Source of the DNA: Elmis aenea
Lineage: Eukaryota > Arthropoda > Insecta > Coleoptera > Elmidae
Assembly (NCBI GenBank): GCA_947652605.1
Contig: OX393577.1
Location: 32,987,466 to 33,051,465, forward strand
DNA length: 64,000 bases
Reading direction: 5' to 3'
Part shown: in pieces, positions 1 through 12,872 of the stretch
How positions within the stretch are numbered: the first letter of the stretch is position 1
How the letters are laid out: the number at the start of each line of letters is the position of its first letter
Program-made: the position numbers and the translations under genes
Notes under the pieces: generated by a model
Told to the model about the DNA's origin: nothing
Database searches by the model: none
Seen by the model: the letters and a program-made list of their open reading frames with translations, nothing else

Positions 1-340
1 AAACTTTTTAAGACCTCAAATAATTGTTGGGCCATAATTTATTTTTTTATTAAGTGTAAGTGGACCTTAAAAATTTAATTTTATTATAGTAAAAAGCTTT
101 CGCGGCCATTGTCCACGTTATAATTTTCAAACTTGAGTTGAGAAACGCGTCTTCTGTAAAGTTTTTACTTTTGACCATGTTATCGTGGTCTTTTTTCAAG
201 TCACAAAAGTAAAAAATCAAAGAAGATGCGTTTACCAACCCGTAAACAAAGATTGTCTGAAAAACGTTTTTGGAAATGTTAATTGGCATTTATGTTACTT
301 TATAGGCTTTAAACTTTGCAAAAAAAAATATAGACCTATT

Positions 341-956
341 TATACCGGGTGTTAACCACCAGCCGTGAACATGGGGAATTAACATTGGTTTTAACTTTTT
401 TTCGGATTCCTGCTCCCCAATTGAATTTATATTAAAATTAATGGTAACAATAGAAAGATAAAATTATTACGCATCATTTGAGACCATTAATAAGCTTAAA
501 TGTTTAATATTACAAATATAAGTAGCCATCTGACATTATTGTCTTCATTAATTTTTGTTATATGTCAATTTTTAAATCAGCGAGTTATTTCTTTTTTCAC
601 CATTAAAACTCTTCCTCTATTATAGTTTTTTTTTTCATTTTAATCAAAATCGTTAAAGAAATAACTCGCTGATTTAAAAATTGACAGATAATAACAAAAA
701 TTAATGGAGACAAATGTCAGATTGACAGTCATGGCTACTTATATTTGTAAAATTTATCCAATTTTAAAATATTAATTAAAAACTAAATATTAAACATTTA
801 AGCTTATTAATGGTCTCAAATGATGCGTAATAAATTTATCTTTCTATTGTTACCATTAATTTTAATATAAATTCAATTGGGGAGCAGGAATCCGAAAAAA
901 AGTTAAAACCAATGTTAATTCCCTATGTTCACGGCTGGTGGTTAACACCCGGTATA
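341..956. mobile_element. Foldback MITE, ~616 bp
   Basis: Two long arms are near-perfect reverse complements. The left arm begins TACCGGGTGTTAACCACC near 343 and the right arm ends GGTGGTTAACACCCGGTA near 954. The arms run about 270 bp each around an AT-rich loop near 600-650. TA flanks both ends. No coding content is seen. It lies in the downstream part of mRpS9, where the remaining exons of that gene have not yet been reached. The superfamily is not assigned. Confidence 0.8.
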
Positions 957-2572
957 TTAATGGGACGATAGCGGCCCATGCGGTTATTTAAATACAGCAT
1001 TTTCTACCAAATCTATCAATACCAGTAACCAGTCATAAAAGGTCATCAAAACAAACAGGCATTTTTTTTAAGCTAAATAAAATATGATTTCTCATGGCAA
1101 ATTTTTATGTGTCAAACTATATAAAGTAGTTTATTGTGTTCAAATCAGAAGTTCAACTTTTAAATTAAAAAAATATTGTACTGTCACCTGTGCCTATGAC
1201 CTGTGCAAAAAGGTTGTTCTCATAGCCTACTGTTGCTTGATGTTTATGTTGGGAAAAATATTAACAATAATAGTATTAGAATATTACCATGATTGGAAAG
1301 ATAAAAACTCATTTTCACTTTGCAAACTTTACACTATAATAGTGCCATTTAAAATAAAATAATCGAATAACGCCTATTTAAGATACATCAATCAAATATT
1401 TTGACACCACTTTATGCAGTTTTTCCCTAACTTCTTTATGTACCAGTTTTTTTTTTTTTTTTGAAACAAACAAGATAATCAAGATTATAATGATCTTCGG
1501 GACACTCAAATATTGAAATTGACTCAATGCAGTTCCAGACGAGCCAATAAAACTGTTGATAATCAAGACAGACATAAAATGAGTTTTCCAAAAATGAAAA
1601 TGGTACACTCTTCATTAAAATATGATTTCTTAATATTAAAATACATTCAATCTGATTTCCTATGATTTGTTATTATTGCCATTTCAACTTTTTCTGGTAT
1701 TTACATGGCTCTAAGATAGGGATGTGGCCTTTTCAGTGGTTTAATGCGGCCTAATCGCATATTATTCTACAGACGATTGTGCTATAAATCAGCTCTTTAG
1801 CTTTCACTTGTGTATTTTATGCATTGTAAACATTAAATGTACATAAAATTTGCAGCCAGAAATTTTTTTCAATGTACTTTGAAATCTGTCACTAGTTTTA
1901 AAAAAATTTAAAATTTATGGCGTCTGGTCACCAAAATGGTCAGAGAAATGATTTAACATTTTTCTCAACCTGTAGAACTACCAGGGTAACATAAAGCCAG
2001 TTTGAACATCAATAATTTAGGTCTCCAGTAAGAGCAGATCGACTAAACATATTGTGTAAAACGAAGTCATATGCAATAAAAAACATATTCGATCATGAGG
2101 CCAAATTTAGATTACCAAACACCTTTTATTCGCTTCTCGTCAATCCTGGCGCCTTACTACACTTAATAAAATCACTGAACGGCACCATTCGTTCATCATG
2201 AATATTGGCAAAAGGACATAAAAATGGCTTGTTTTTTACTCTGCAGTTTTTCTCTCAAATAAAATGTTTATTAAAATAGATATCTTATAGTGGGCACCGA
2301 CCACTATATTGATTGATTATTTTGATTATATATTATTACATTATTGATATTGTACTGATTGATGTTAGCTAACTTTACAATGATATTTTAGTAGATATTA
2401 ACAAACAAGATTTTTCTACAACATACGTTTTCTTTGAACAATTTCTAAAGATAAAAAAACAAACATCCACAGTTCTTGTTTAAAACATTTTAGTCTCTGA
2501 GAACAAACATAATTCTCAGCCAGTTTGAATGTTATTTGGATTTAAAATTTTGGGCTTATTTAAACTTTAAAC
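957..2572. other. No gene recognised
   Basis: AT-rich sequence with only short, unconvincing open frames on both strands. I looked here on the minus strand for the missing C-terminal exons of mRpS9 and found none, so they should lie left of the window. A poly-T run sits at 1450-1462. Confidence 0.6.
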
Positions 2573-2856
2573 CAGGGCGGTGGAGTCGGAGTTTAGAAGG
2601 AATTTCTGGTCAGTGCAGTCGGAGTCAGAAAAAATGTACCGACTCCGACTTCGAGTACAAAAAAAAATTGCGAGGTGGTCGTTTGCCGCAAAATTTAAAC
2701 TCAAATGTTAAACAGTTTCTTTATATTTACTTTTATTTTTTATATTACACACGCCATAAAATGTCTTAGTAGTATTTAATTTTGTCGGAGTAGGAGTCGA
2801 ACTACTAAAATTATCAGGAGTCGGAGTCATTTTTATTTAACAACTCTGCAGCCCTG
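2573..2856. mobile_element. hAT MITE, GGAGTCGGAGT-rich family, copy 1
   Basis: Starts CAGGGCGGTGGAGTCGG and ends CTCTGCAGCCCTG. It is flanked by an 8-bp target-site duplication, CTTTAAAC (2565-2572) and CTTCAAAC (2857-2864), with one mismatch. Eight-base duplications and CAGGG termini are typical of hAT elements. A sister copy lies at 35187-35463. There is no coding capacity. Confidence 0.8.
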
Positions 2857-3154
2857 CTTCAAACCATTTAATCTAAGTAGCATTATAGGAAAATGAATAC
2901 TTACAATGTCTTATAACAAGAAAATTTCTCTTTCAATATACAGTTTCTGATATCCTTATAGTTGTAAAAAACAAAAACTTAAACCTTTTATTATCACAAA
3001 ATATTGAAACAAGATTATAATAAGTTTTTTTTTACACAAAAGGCTTTTCATAATCACTATCACCAAGTCCCGATCTACAGCACCAATAATTCTTGTCATT
3101 TCATAATATATTATATGTACAAAAAAAATAATTAAATGATTAATTGTGACTTAC

Positions 3155-6100
3155 CTGCTCTCTAGGTTGAGTGTCTTTAAAGTAATTTAAATCTTGCCCG
3201 TTTATACTGAATTGTCCAGTACCTGGTGCACGTACTGTAACATGTCCTCTAGCTCTTTTTCTGAGACACTCTACAACAAGATGAAGTATAAGGCAAACAT
3301 GTATTAACATTTTCAAAAAAGATTACCATAAGTAGTAATATATGCTCTGCCATCTGAATCATACTGAAGTTTTGGAATTTCGTACGTTTGAGTTTGGCTC
3401 ATAAGAGGTTTTCTATAAGTAAATATAAAATCTTTAACTCTGTAACAATATGGTAATTCACATAGTCGATCCATAGCTTTTACAAAATTATCATAATCTC
3501 TGTCAGATAATGTTTCAACGAGAAGTTTTTCCAAGGACACTTTATCAATCCATTGATAACCCGATAATTCTCTAAAAACCAAAAATGTATTTTATTAATT
3601 AGCAGATATAACAGTAATATAGTTTCTAACTAACATTAAGTTTAAGTTGGCAAGGTTTAAATCACACAATCTTTGACTACTATTTTCTGGATTTGTACCT
3701 CAATTAATTGTTATACATAAAACTGGTGTTTAACGCATTACTTTATTTTAAGTTACTTAATGACCATTGGATTAAATATTAATTTTTTACATAAATATAC
3801 TATTTGTTCAAAAAAAGCACCCCTGCATATCTTTTACCATTAGATTTAATTTTTTTTTTATGATAAAAACCTTTTATGGGGAAGCTATTTTGTTGTGACG
3901 TCTTACGTTTTGTGTTATTTCGTATACTTAAACAAGTATAAAGGAAAATGCATTATAATTAGAGTGCTAGTTGCTTTAAGATAAAGTCACTTAAATAAAA
4001 AAGGGAACATGCTATTTACACTGTGCCTAAAAATTCAAGGCTCACTGTAGGCAACTTCTAAACAGTAGTATACAAGGATGGTTAAATGGAAGCCTATTTT
4101 ATTGAACATTTTAGCGATGCTTTTGCTTTTTAAAACTTCCATAGCAGACATGACATAAATATAAGAAACAAAATTAGACAATGTTCAAATTCTTAAATGT
4201 TTCCCTTATGATGGAAGAATTTTTTTATGTAGTATTAATTGGTTTGAACCTGAGATATTGATAAAGATGCATTTTTTTTTTTAATGGAAACCCTATTTGG
4301 CTTGGACATAAAACAGTTTGTTTTTCCTGTTTTTAATATGTGCTTCAGTAGATTTATTTTGATAGTTGACCTCTAAATAGGAATGAATTTGTAAAAATAC
4401 CTAGTAAAACTACAATACCGTAAAATAAAAAACAACAAAGTAATGTAATTTAAAACAAAAATAAAACTGAAGTATAAAGTAATGCAATAAAATCAAGTAA
4501 TAAAGTTGTTAAACAGCACTTAACACAATTAATTTAATACTTTTATTCACGACATATCTCTAAGTACTACAGTATTTACTATAAAGGGTGGTCCAAATGC
4601 GATGGGATTGCATGGGTATCTCGGTTAATATTTAAGATAGAGAAACGGTTAAATTGCCAAAAATGTGCAGTTTTTTGAGACAAACTCAGAACCGTTTTCA
4701 AAAATATTCTATCATTTCCGGTTTTCGAGTTATCGAATAAAAAGTGTTTTTTTGTCATTTTAATAATGTGTCATATCTCCGTTATTGTTGTAAATATCGA
4801 AAATATTTATTAAGATTATTTTTGGATATTTTTATGTTTATTTGATTATACTAAAAAAAAAAAATTTTCGCTCGCCGTTAAAAAGTTATGACACAAACTT
4901 ACCTTTTTTTAAATGGAAACGATAGTTGGCTATGACCTATTTAAATTCCTCATTTTTTTCTCATTCCAAATATATAAGGGTCGATGTATTTATTTTTAAT
5001 AATACGCAAGTTATGAAGGTTTTTTAGGTTTTTTTTTTAAGAAAATCATAGTAGGCTATGAAAACAAAAACCAAACAAGGTGTAAAACCTTACAAAACTC
5101 ATGTGGTACAAGTTACCAAGGTTTTTTAATTTGTTTTGGAGATAAACATAGTAAATATTTGAAAATAAGAAAACAACGATATAGTCGGTATCAGCAGTAA
5201 TGTAGGATATTGTTGTTTATCTTATGTTCAAAAAATTTCGTATTTATCTCAATAACAAATTAAAAAACCTTGGTAACTTGTACCACATGAGTTTTATAAG
5301 GTTTTACACCTTGTTTATTTTTTGTTTTCACAGCCTACTATGATTTTCTTTAAAAAAAAAACTAAAAAACCTTCATAACTTGCGTATTGTTGAAAATAAA
5401 TACATCAACCCTTATATATTTGGAATGAGAAAAAAATGAGAAATTTAAATAGGTCATAGCCAACTATCGTTTCCATTTAAAAAAAGGTAAGTTTGTGTCA
5501 TAACTTTTTAACGGCGAGCGTAAATTTTTTTTTTTTAGTATAATCAAATTAAACATAAAAATATCCAAAAATAATCTTAATAAATATTTTTGATATTTAC
5601 AACAATAACGGAGATATGACACATTAATATGACAAAAAAACACTTTTTATTCGATAACTCGAAAACCGGAAATGATAGAATATTTTTGAAAACGGTTCTG
5701 AGTTTGTCTCAAAAAACTGCACATTTTTGGTAATTTAACCGTTTCTCTATCTTAAATATTAACCGAGATACCCATGCAATCCCATCGAATTTGGACCACC
5801 CTGTACAGTCATATCTCGCTTTACGTTACATCTGCAAACGATACCTAGCTATAACGTAATTGACAGTTTTTTTTTTTTAGAACAATAAACAGCTAAAGTG
5901 GAAGAGCCACCAGCTTAAGTTTTGACAACAAAAATGTTATCCAATTGTCTTAGTAAAGTGTCTCATTCGTTGGATGATTTATCGGAAAATGATTCTGATT
6001 TTGCAGCAGTGCAGTAAAAAGAAACGTGTTAAATGCTGTTTTTTACAACCACTATTATAAATGACTATTACGCATGGTAAGCAAAAAGCACACTTTTCTA

Positions 6101-9100
6101 GAAATGATCAAAGTAGAATCACGTCAAACTTGACAATTAACAGCGTACATACAAGTGTGTTTACTATTAGTTAAAAACCCGATAAAGTCTTAAGTATTGC
6201 AAAAAACTTCAGGAGGCGATTCCTTATCAAAAATTAAGGGGGGTCTTTCATATAAAATGTTTTCCCTAGACGTCTCCTTTCGGAGTTACAACCACCTAAA
6301 GAGGAGCGGAAAAATTAGGTTTTTATTTTATTTCTCAAATTTGGATAAATGTAGGAGAATGATATTTGGTATATGTTGTCTTATACTTATTAAAAGGTTT
6401 ACCATAGTAATATTTTCAATGATCTCCCACCTTCACAGGGGGAAAAGTGCTACCCCTGTTGGTTTTTTTTATCAGAACTTTTTGGAAGCTTAAAAATTTT
6501 AATTTAAAAATTTGTTTTTTGAAAGCTTGGTTTCTTTATAAACTTTTTTTATTCTGTAGTCTTTCTCGTCAAACCTACCGTTTTTGAGTAAAAAATAAAG
6601 TAAGTAAACATGAACCATCAAATAATATTCCAACATAAAACGATTCATTTTGGTGGTTACCATGGTTTGTTTATGTTCATATTGGGTAGATTTGACGGGG
6701 GTTATAGCGTTGTCACCGCGTAAACAACAATAATGAATAACATCTGTCAATTCAATTCTATCCAATATGAACATAATATACAACATGGCATCCACCAAAA
6801 TGAATCGTTTTATATTGGAATATTTGATGGTTCCTGTTTACTTATGTTATTTTTTACTCAAAAATGGTAGGTTTAACAAGAAAAACTAAAGAATTAAAAA
6901 AGTTTCTAAATAAATCAAGCTTTCAAAAAACAAATTTTTAGTTCCAAAATTTTAACCAACCAAAAAGTTCTGATAAAAAAAACAACAGGGGTCGCACTTT
7001 TCAGCCACCTGTGAAGGTGGGTGATAATTAAAAATATTACTATGGGAAACTTTTTAACGTTTTAATAAGTATAAAACATCTACCAAATATCATTCTCCTA
7101 CTTTTATCCAAATTTGAGAAATAAAATAAAAACCTAATTTTATCGCTCCCCTTTAGGGGGTTGTAATTCCGAAAGGAGACGTCTAGGGAAAACATTTTAT
7201 ATGAAAGACCCCCCTTAATTTTTGATAAGAAATCGCCTCCTGAAGTGTTTTGCAATACTTAAGACTTTATCGGTTTTTTAACTAATAGTAAACACACTTG
7301 TATGTACGCTTAGGGATTGTAATACCGGTAAACCGGTTTACCGGTAAATCGCAAAAAATGCTCTTCAAATTTTACCGGTAATTTGCCAGTTTTTTACCGG
7401 TAATTCCGGTAATTTTACAACATCTTTCTAATCATGATAAAAATCTAAATCAAATAATCGAAAAAAAATTGACGTATTTTCAAAGAGAAAAAATAAGGGG
7501 AAAGCATACAAATGGCATATGATTGTTTAATTGTTTACTCACTACTCGACCAACAAGTGTAGTAGAATCCGAAAAAGCTTTTTCCGCGGCTGGATTATTT
7601 TGTACAAAAATTAGGTCGCAATTAGAAGACGATAGTTAAGATAAATTATATTTTCTACGTGGTTATTTTTTAAGAAAAGTTGTAAATAAAAAATATTGTT
7701 AGATAATAGTTTGACAACATAGGTATATTATGTTAAATTATTTTATATTTTATGTTCAGAATGGTTTTATTTTCATGTGTTTTTTGTAATGCTGGATTAT
7801 ATTTTTTGTAATATTTTTATTTTATATAAGTATTATATATTGTCATTTTATATTGTGTTATATTAATATTACACAAAAATATATTAGATACGTTAATGGC
7901 TGTTAAGTGTTAACTAATATATTGTATGAAACTAATTGGGATAGTTTAGGCTTCAACTATCTCAATCAGTTCCATAATAAATAAATGTATATAAACATAT
8001 TTATTTTTAACATGGTTTTCGGAGTTTATCCGGGTAATATTTAAATTGGCTCGACGTTTCGGCAAGCTCTCACTATAGGGGAGACGCGGATAAACTCCGA
8101 AAACTACATTAAAAATGTTAGTAACCCCAAAAAATCTAAAAAGAAACAATATAATATAAATATATATAATAATATGATTTACCGGTAAATTACCGGTAAA
8201 CCGGTTTTGATTGACAGTTTTACTGAATTACCGGTAATTCAAAAAGTCGGTAAATTTACAATCCCTATGTACGCTGTTAATTGTCAAGTTTGAATACCAC
8301 ACTGACGTTTAAATGACATTTGTTGATAAAGATTTTTTTTGTTTTCCACGGCACGCTTGAAAATTTTGTGAAACCTAACCAATTTTAGTTAAACTTTCAT
8401 TTTTTATTTCTTATTAGTTTAGCACTAAAATTAACTTATGATTACATCATTGAATTTAGAAAAAAAATGTCTACCAGATTTAGTAAAAAAAATTGTTGGT
8501 GCCATTTGGAAAAAAAAATTGACTTTCGTTTGACATTTAAGTTGAACTTGAAAAAAATTGAAATCCAATTCAGTTCATAGTATTTGAGGAGCCATTTCAT
8601 TTAGTTTTTTGCTCATCAAAATCGGACCACAAACAACGGAGTTACAGCTTGCGGCGTTTTTTGTGTGACACCCTGTATATACATTTGCTGGAACTTTACT
8701 TTTAAATTGCTTTTGTCAATAGAAGTAGTTCATTTCGAAAATATTTCAATTTTTTTCAATTTAGAAACGTATCACGTATCCATATACTTCAACGTTATTT
8801 TTACCTCCGTTAATGATAATTCTGTTATGTACGATTTTGAGGAACACATCCCTATCTATAAACAAGGTATTACTGTATTTAATTTTGTCATCTTATAACT
8901 TTCAACTAATTATAAAAGTGAATTATGAATAACAAACATGATAATTGACCCTGTGTACACTAAATCTGAGAAATAAAATACATTACATTTTAGTAATTTT
9001 GATCGATATAAAAAAAAAAATAATCACTAAAATAAAATCTTAAGTTTCAGATTTTTGTATTTTTAGTTAAAGTTGTTAAAAATAATTGATTTGAAAACTA

Positions 9101-11661
9101 ATAACTAATAATTTTTATCATCTGGTGATTACACTAAAATGTATTACCATATTTTACGGACTATAAGACGCTACAGACTATAAGACGCACCTTACTTTTT
9201 AAGCAATTTTTAAAAAAATAACATTTTTACCATTTTTATTATTAGATTGCAAAGACTAAAAAAAATATTCTTAGTTTATAAAACCGAAATGACCTTTAAA
9301 ATCCCTGAAAATCAACTCATGTTCGTCGCATCGGTGCACTGCTGCTGCCAGTTGAATCCAATGTTGCCAGATAGAGATAGGTTTCCCGCGGCATCGAATA
9401 TATGGCCATTTTTAAGACTGACGGGAATTTTAAATCAAACACTGGACATTTTTATATTAATTTTGAGTATAAGACGCACCTGAATTTTGGAGGCAATTTT
9501 TCGAAGAAAAAAGTGCGTCTTATAGTCTGTAAAATACGGTAACATACAGTGTGACCCATTTCAAATGGGATCACCCCTATAAAAATCACAAATGTTGAAT
9601 TAATAATTAATCTCTTAATAATAAATATTTTTTCATAAAATCTGGTACAAACCCATTTGAGGGCATCCTGAATTCAGTAGTGTAGTCAGATTACAGATTA
9701 AAAAATAGCTAAACAAATTTTGACACTGAAAAAAAATCATAGTAGATTTTGCAAGTGAAAACTGAAGTTTAAAATACGGTGCCAAAGTAGTTTTTGATGC
9801 TTTATCATTCAAAAAAAAAGTTCATGAAAATCGGACCATAAATAAACTTTTTAGAGATGTAATCTCATTTGAATATTACACGCCCCATTTGGAGGCACGA
9901 AAAATGAAGCGAAGGACATGATTATAGCCATGATTAAATTTTAAATGTAAGAAAATTTGTTTTGTTTTTCATATTTCATATATCTTTTTAGTTTACAATG
10001 TTTTATTTCTGTAATACTTAGTATCACGTGATCGAAAATGATGCCTGCTAACTTCAGACCGAAAACATATCCAAGTTTATGTTCGTACCTTGCCAGCCTA
10101 ATTGGGGACGCAAGTGTGTAAGTTTAATAATTTTGGGGCACGGCATTAACAGTTGGCCCACCCTTGAGTTAAGGCGAAGTTTTGAAATAAATGGCATATT
10201 TTTAACCAGTTAAAACTTGCACAAGACTTTATTTTGAATCTCGAATGTCATGCCTCAATAAAAGGCAAATAAAGATAAACCACAATTATTATTAAAGTCT
10301 GTTAAAACACACGAGTAACATACATTTTTAAGTTATTATAGAATACCCATAATGAACAAATATAGAAATTAATAATTTTATCAATCATTATAATACTTAC
10401 ATTGCTAGATTAGGGTCGAGTTGTATATTTTTGCGTATCATTGAATCTTCAAATTTATTTAAATTATCCATATGTTGAACTGCATCCTATAAAAATTACT
10501 TTTTGAAAACAAAAATTATGCTTGTGATTTACTTTACTTACATAAAGTAATTTATAATAATTAGGTCTTCCAGTATAAAATAAAAAGTGATGTGGACGGC
10601 CAGTTTCATCAAATTCTGCAGCTTTACGTTGAGGAAATACTTCATCTGGCGGTCGCATAAGTGGTCGTGCTTTTTTATCATACAATCCTGATGGAAACAA
10701 ATATTCTATAGCATTCTAAAAAAAAGAAACTTATAAAAATAGCATTAGCACAAGAATTTTAAAACACACATTTATATCTTCTTGCGTAAATGTATCAGGA
10801 TTTTCCCCCATCATATTTGCCAAGTGTCTCTTTCCTATCTGAAATTCATAATTCTGCTGTTTCATGAATTCATCATGATCTTTGGCTCTCTCTAAATAAG
10901 CTTTCATTGCTTTACTTATTTGTTTTTTTTGTGATGTATGTTCTTGATCACTAATACTAGTTCCATCATTTGAAAACGAATTTGACATTCTCTACAACAA
11001 AAATAATAATTAACTCAAAGATACACAACCAAAATAATAGAATACATACCACAAAAATACAAACAATTACAAATACTGTTTTTGCAGTTTATTATTTGAT
11101 GCATGTTTTTGTTTTTAAATATAAATAATAATAATCGAATTTAGGTCAGTGTTTGATCTTGAAAATACAAACAAGATTTTATTATGTATCCTATTTAAAT
11201 ATCAACTAAAATAAAAGTGGCCCTCTGCCAGTGTACAGACATTTTATCTGGCACGTAAACACTATTTAAAAAGTTCTTTTTAAATACAAACATAAAATTC
11301 AAATTCAATAAGAATAAATGATACCAGTTGAAAATCAATTACACATTAGTTTTCCTCTTAGCCTTAGCTCATAAATTTTTTCAACGTGAATCTTGTCAAA
11401 AGTATCAAGAATTTTGCTGAGACTGGCATTTAACCATAAAATATTTTTTTTACTGATATAATTCATATAATTATAAATACAATTTATATAATTAAGTTAG
11501 TATAAAATCTCATTGCAGAGGCGACTTAAAATTTGATACATTTGCACCTCGAAAGAAAAAAAAATTATTTTAATACTTACCATTAACTGAGACATACATT
11601 TTTTATGTAAAGCAAAAACTCGAAACAAGCTGTTGGTGTTTGCATATAGTTTTAAAATCAT
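3155..11661 (-). CDS. mRpS9: Mitochondrial ribosomal protein S9 (uS9m), 3' end missing
   Basis: A component of the small subunit of the mitochondrial ribosome. Coding exons read 11581-11661, 10770-10991, 10542-10715, 10401-10486, 3327-3571 and 3155-3270. Every junction keeps the frame, giving 308 codons. Exon 1 (27 residues, from the ATG at 11661) is basic and hydrophobic, fitting a mitochondrial presequence. Family hallmarks include [63 protein letters not shown] and, in the last exon, [20 protein letters not shown], the start of the S9 fold. The family is near 400 residues, so about 90 C-terminal residues, including the conserved basic tail that contacts rRNA, must lie to the left of the window. 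The exon 2 donor (AAT|GTGTGT) is non-consensus. Intron 4 (3572-10400) is 6.8 kb and packed with foldback and hAT elements. The neighbouring coiled-coil gene is transcribed divergently. Confidence 0.93.
3572..4584. other. mRpS9 intron 4, distal part
   Basis: AT-rich intron sequence between exon 5 of mRpS9 and the foldback element at 4585. I see no exon, RNA gene or bounded repeat in it. Confidence 0.5.
4585..5803. mobile_element. Foldback element, ~1.2 kb, arms ~600 bp
   Basis: The left end reads AGGGTGGTCCAAATGCGATGG. The right end, reverse complemented, repeats it with few differences (GGACCACCCTG at 5793-5803). The two arms stay alignable almost to the centre near 5190, so the element is nearly one long palindrome. 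It has no coding frame of note. The terminus matches the CAGGGTG-type ends found on other foldbacks in this window. It lies within mRpS9 intron 4. Confidence 0.85.
5804..6123. repeat. Possible pogo-like terminus fragment
   Basis: CAGTCATATCTCGCTTTACG at 5806 resembles one end of a pogo/Tigger-type element, but no matching opposite end was found. The sequence after 6060 (TAAGCAAAAAGCAC, TTTCTAGAAAT) is similar to 26660-26700, indicating a dispersed repeat. Confidence 0.35.
6124..8293. mobile_element. Long foldback element, split by a hAT insertion
   Basis: The left arm runs from about 6124 (TCAAACTTGACAATTAACAG) towards a centre near 6720. The right arm mirrors it back to 8293. The right arm is interrupted at 7311-8267 by a hAT element whose duplicated target TGTACGCT belongs to the arm, so the foldback is older than the hAT. 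Short open frames in both arms (6197-6493 plus, 7040-7255 minus) are the same repeat read twice and are not genes. Transcription of the mRpS9 intron would give RNA with about 600 bp of near-perfect pairing. Confidence 0.85.
7311..8267 (+). mobile_element. hAT element keeping the transposase C-terminus
   Basis: Termini are TAGGGATTGTAA and its complement TTACAATCCCTA. The perfect 8-bp target duplication TGTACGCT lies at 7303-7310 and 8268-8275. Around 7548-7640 the plus strand encodes [20 protein letters not shown] and RSQLEDDS, the conserved hAT C-terminal dimerisation region; a stop follows. The rest of the transposase is gone. Repeats of ACCGGTAA fill both ends. An internal inverted repeat at about 8016-8105 (CGGAGTTTATCC and its complement) is unexplained. 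Non-autonomous. Confidence 0.88.
8295..8678. mobile_element. Repeat family with CACCCTGTATA end, copy 1
   Basis: Reverse complement of 54599-54975. Both copies contain GCGGCGTTTTTTGTGTGACA or its complement and end in a CACCCTGTATA-like terminus. The copy here abuts the foldback at 8293, so its other end is lost or was used as a landing site. No coding content. Confidence 0.7.
9144..9542. mobile_element. MITE with TTACCGTATTTTAC termini
   Basis: Left end TTACCATATTTTACGGACT. Right end AGTCTGTAAAATACGGTAA. Next to each end is the phrase TATAAGACGCACC or its complement. This terminus belongs to a widely dispersed animal MITE type (established knowledge, not searched here). No clear target duplication was identified and there is no coding capacity. 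Confidence 0.75.
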
Positions 11662-12872
11662 GATCAAATATAAAACTGCTTTTATTCGACTTTTCTCTTG
11701 AGGTTTAAATTCTAGGTTAAGAGCAGTTAAGAGCTATGGTTAAGAGTGAGGTTATAATATTTTCATGTTGATAACACAGTTACCTGGTTACCCCTTGTAG
11801 TAAAACTTCAAAAGCTAATTGTTGCAAATGTTCAGTACAGTTCAGTTTATTGTTGTTAACTTTAATATTTCATTGTGCTTATAAGCGATGATTTGTGTGA
11901 ATTAAAGTGCTTTTTGTGGTGGTATTTTTCGAAAATAAATTGTGTAAGTAAGAATGTGACCCTGTAAACAATTACAGCTAAATTATGATTGTTTTTAATC
12001 AAAATTATAGCAAAAAAATCAATTATTTGTGCACATATCCTTTGAAATGTAAAATAATGCCCTTATGCAAAAACAGTATAAAACTAAACAGCAATTTGTA
12101 AAAAAATTATAAATCTCATCCACTGACCAATTCCAACCAAATATATAGCAACAATCAGTAACATAAAAGTATTCAATTAAAATGATTGTATCTTAATTAA
12201 CATTAAATGATTTGTTGGGTGTTGATACCCTACCGAAACATTCAAAAAATATTTTTTATGTATTTTATATTTTAAATCACAATATTCACAAATATCACAT
12301 AAAAGTCTCTATTTCATAATACATATTGTGAATCACACCCAAAAGCATAATAAAATAAAGTTTACTTAAAGCAAGTGTTAATTTAAGTAAAGTTTGTCAT
12401 TTCCAAATTGTAATATTATTGACCATTTAATAATTTCAAGCCAATAGTCATTGATTAAAAATCAATCAACAACTATTTAGATTGGCATAACTAAATAGTT
12501 AATAATCAACGAAACATTAAAAAAAGTGACAGTTGCAATAGGTTTCACTTCACTAGTATTTTTTATACATTTGTATACATTTCTTTGCATTTTATACTAA
12601 GTAAATAAAATACATGTGTCAGTTTTATTCGTCAACTGTGCCCTCAATTCAATCAAGACTCAAATCATTTGTGTCAGTAAACGCTTAAACATTGCCAACA
12701 AATTTCAGCAGGTAATTGTTAAGAAATTACAAAGTATTGCAAGTAATATTAACAAATTACCAAACTCTGTAACTATATTTACAGAGTGTTTAATGCCTCT
12801 TGATTAAAATTCTACATTTTGCATACTGTAATAAACAATTTGTTGTAGATTACGTGTATTACATTAAACAAA
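11662..12872. promoter_or_regulatory. Divergent promoter region and 5' leader of the coiled-coil gene
   Basis: mRpS9 starts leftward at 11661 and the coiled-coil gene starts rightward at 12873. A donor-like TGT|GTAAGTAAG at 11943/11944 and an acceptor-like TTGTAG at 12843-12848 suggest a non-coding first exon ending near 11943 and a ~0.9-kb leader intron. The shared promoter would then lie at roughly 11662-11900. No TATA box or other element can be named with confidence. Confidence 0.45.

Noticed and set aside
1084..1362. 92-codon plus-strand frame
   Set aside because: No splice context, no domain and low-complexity hydrophobic content; considered and not supported as a gene or as the missing mRpS9 exons.
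6197..7255. Similar ~70-98 codon frames starting MQ(K/N)TSGGD
   Set aside because: Both lie in opposite arms of the foldback at 6124-8293 and have no family features.
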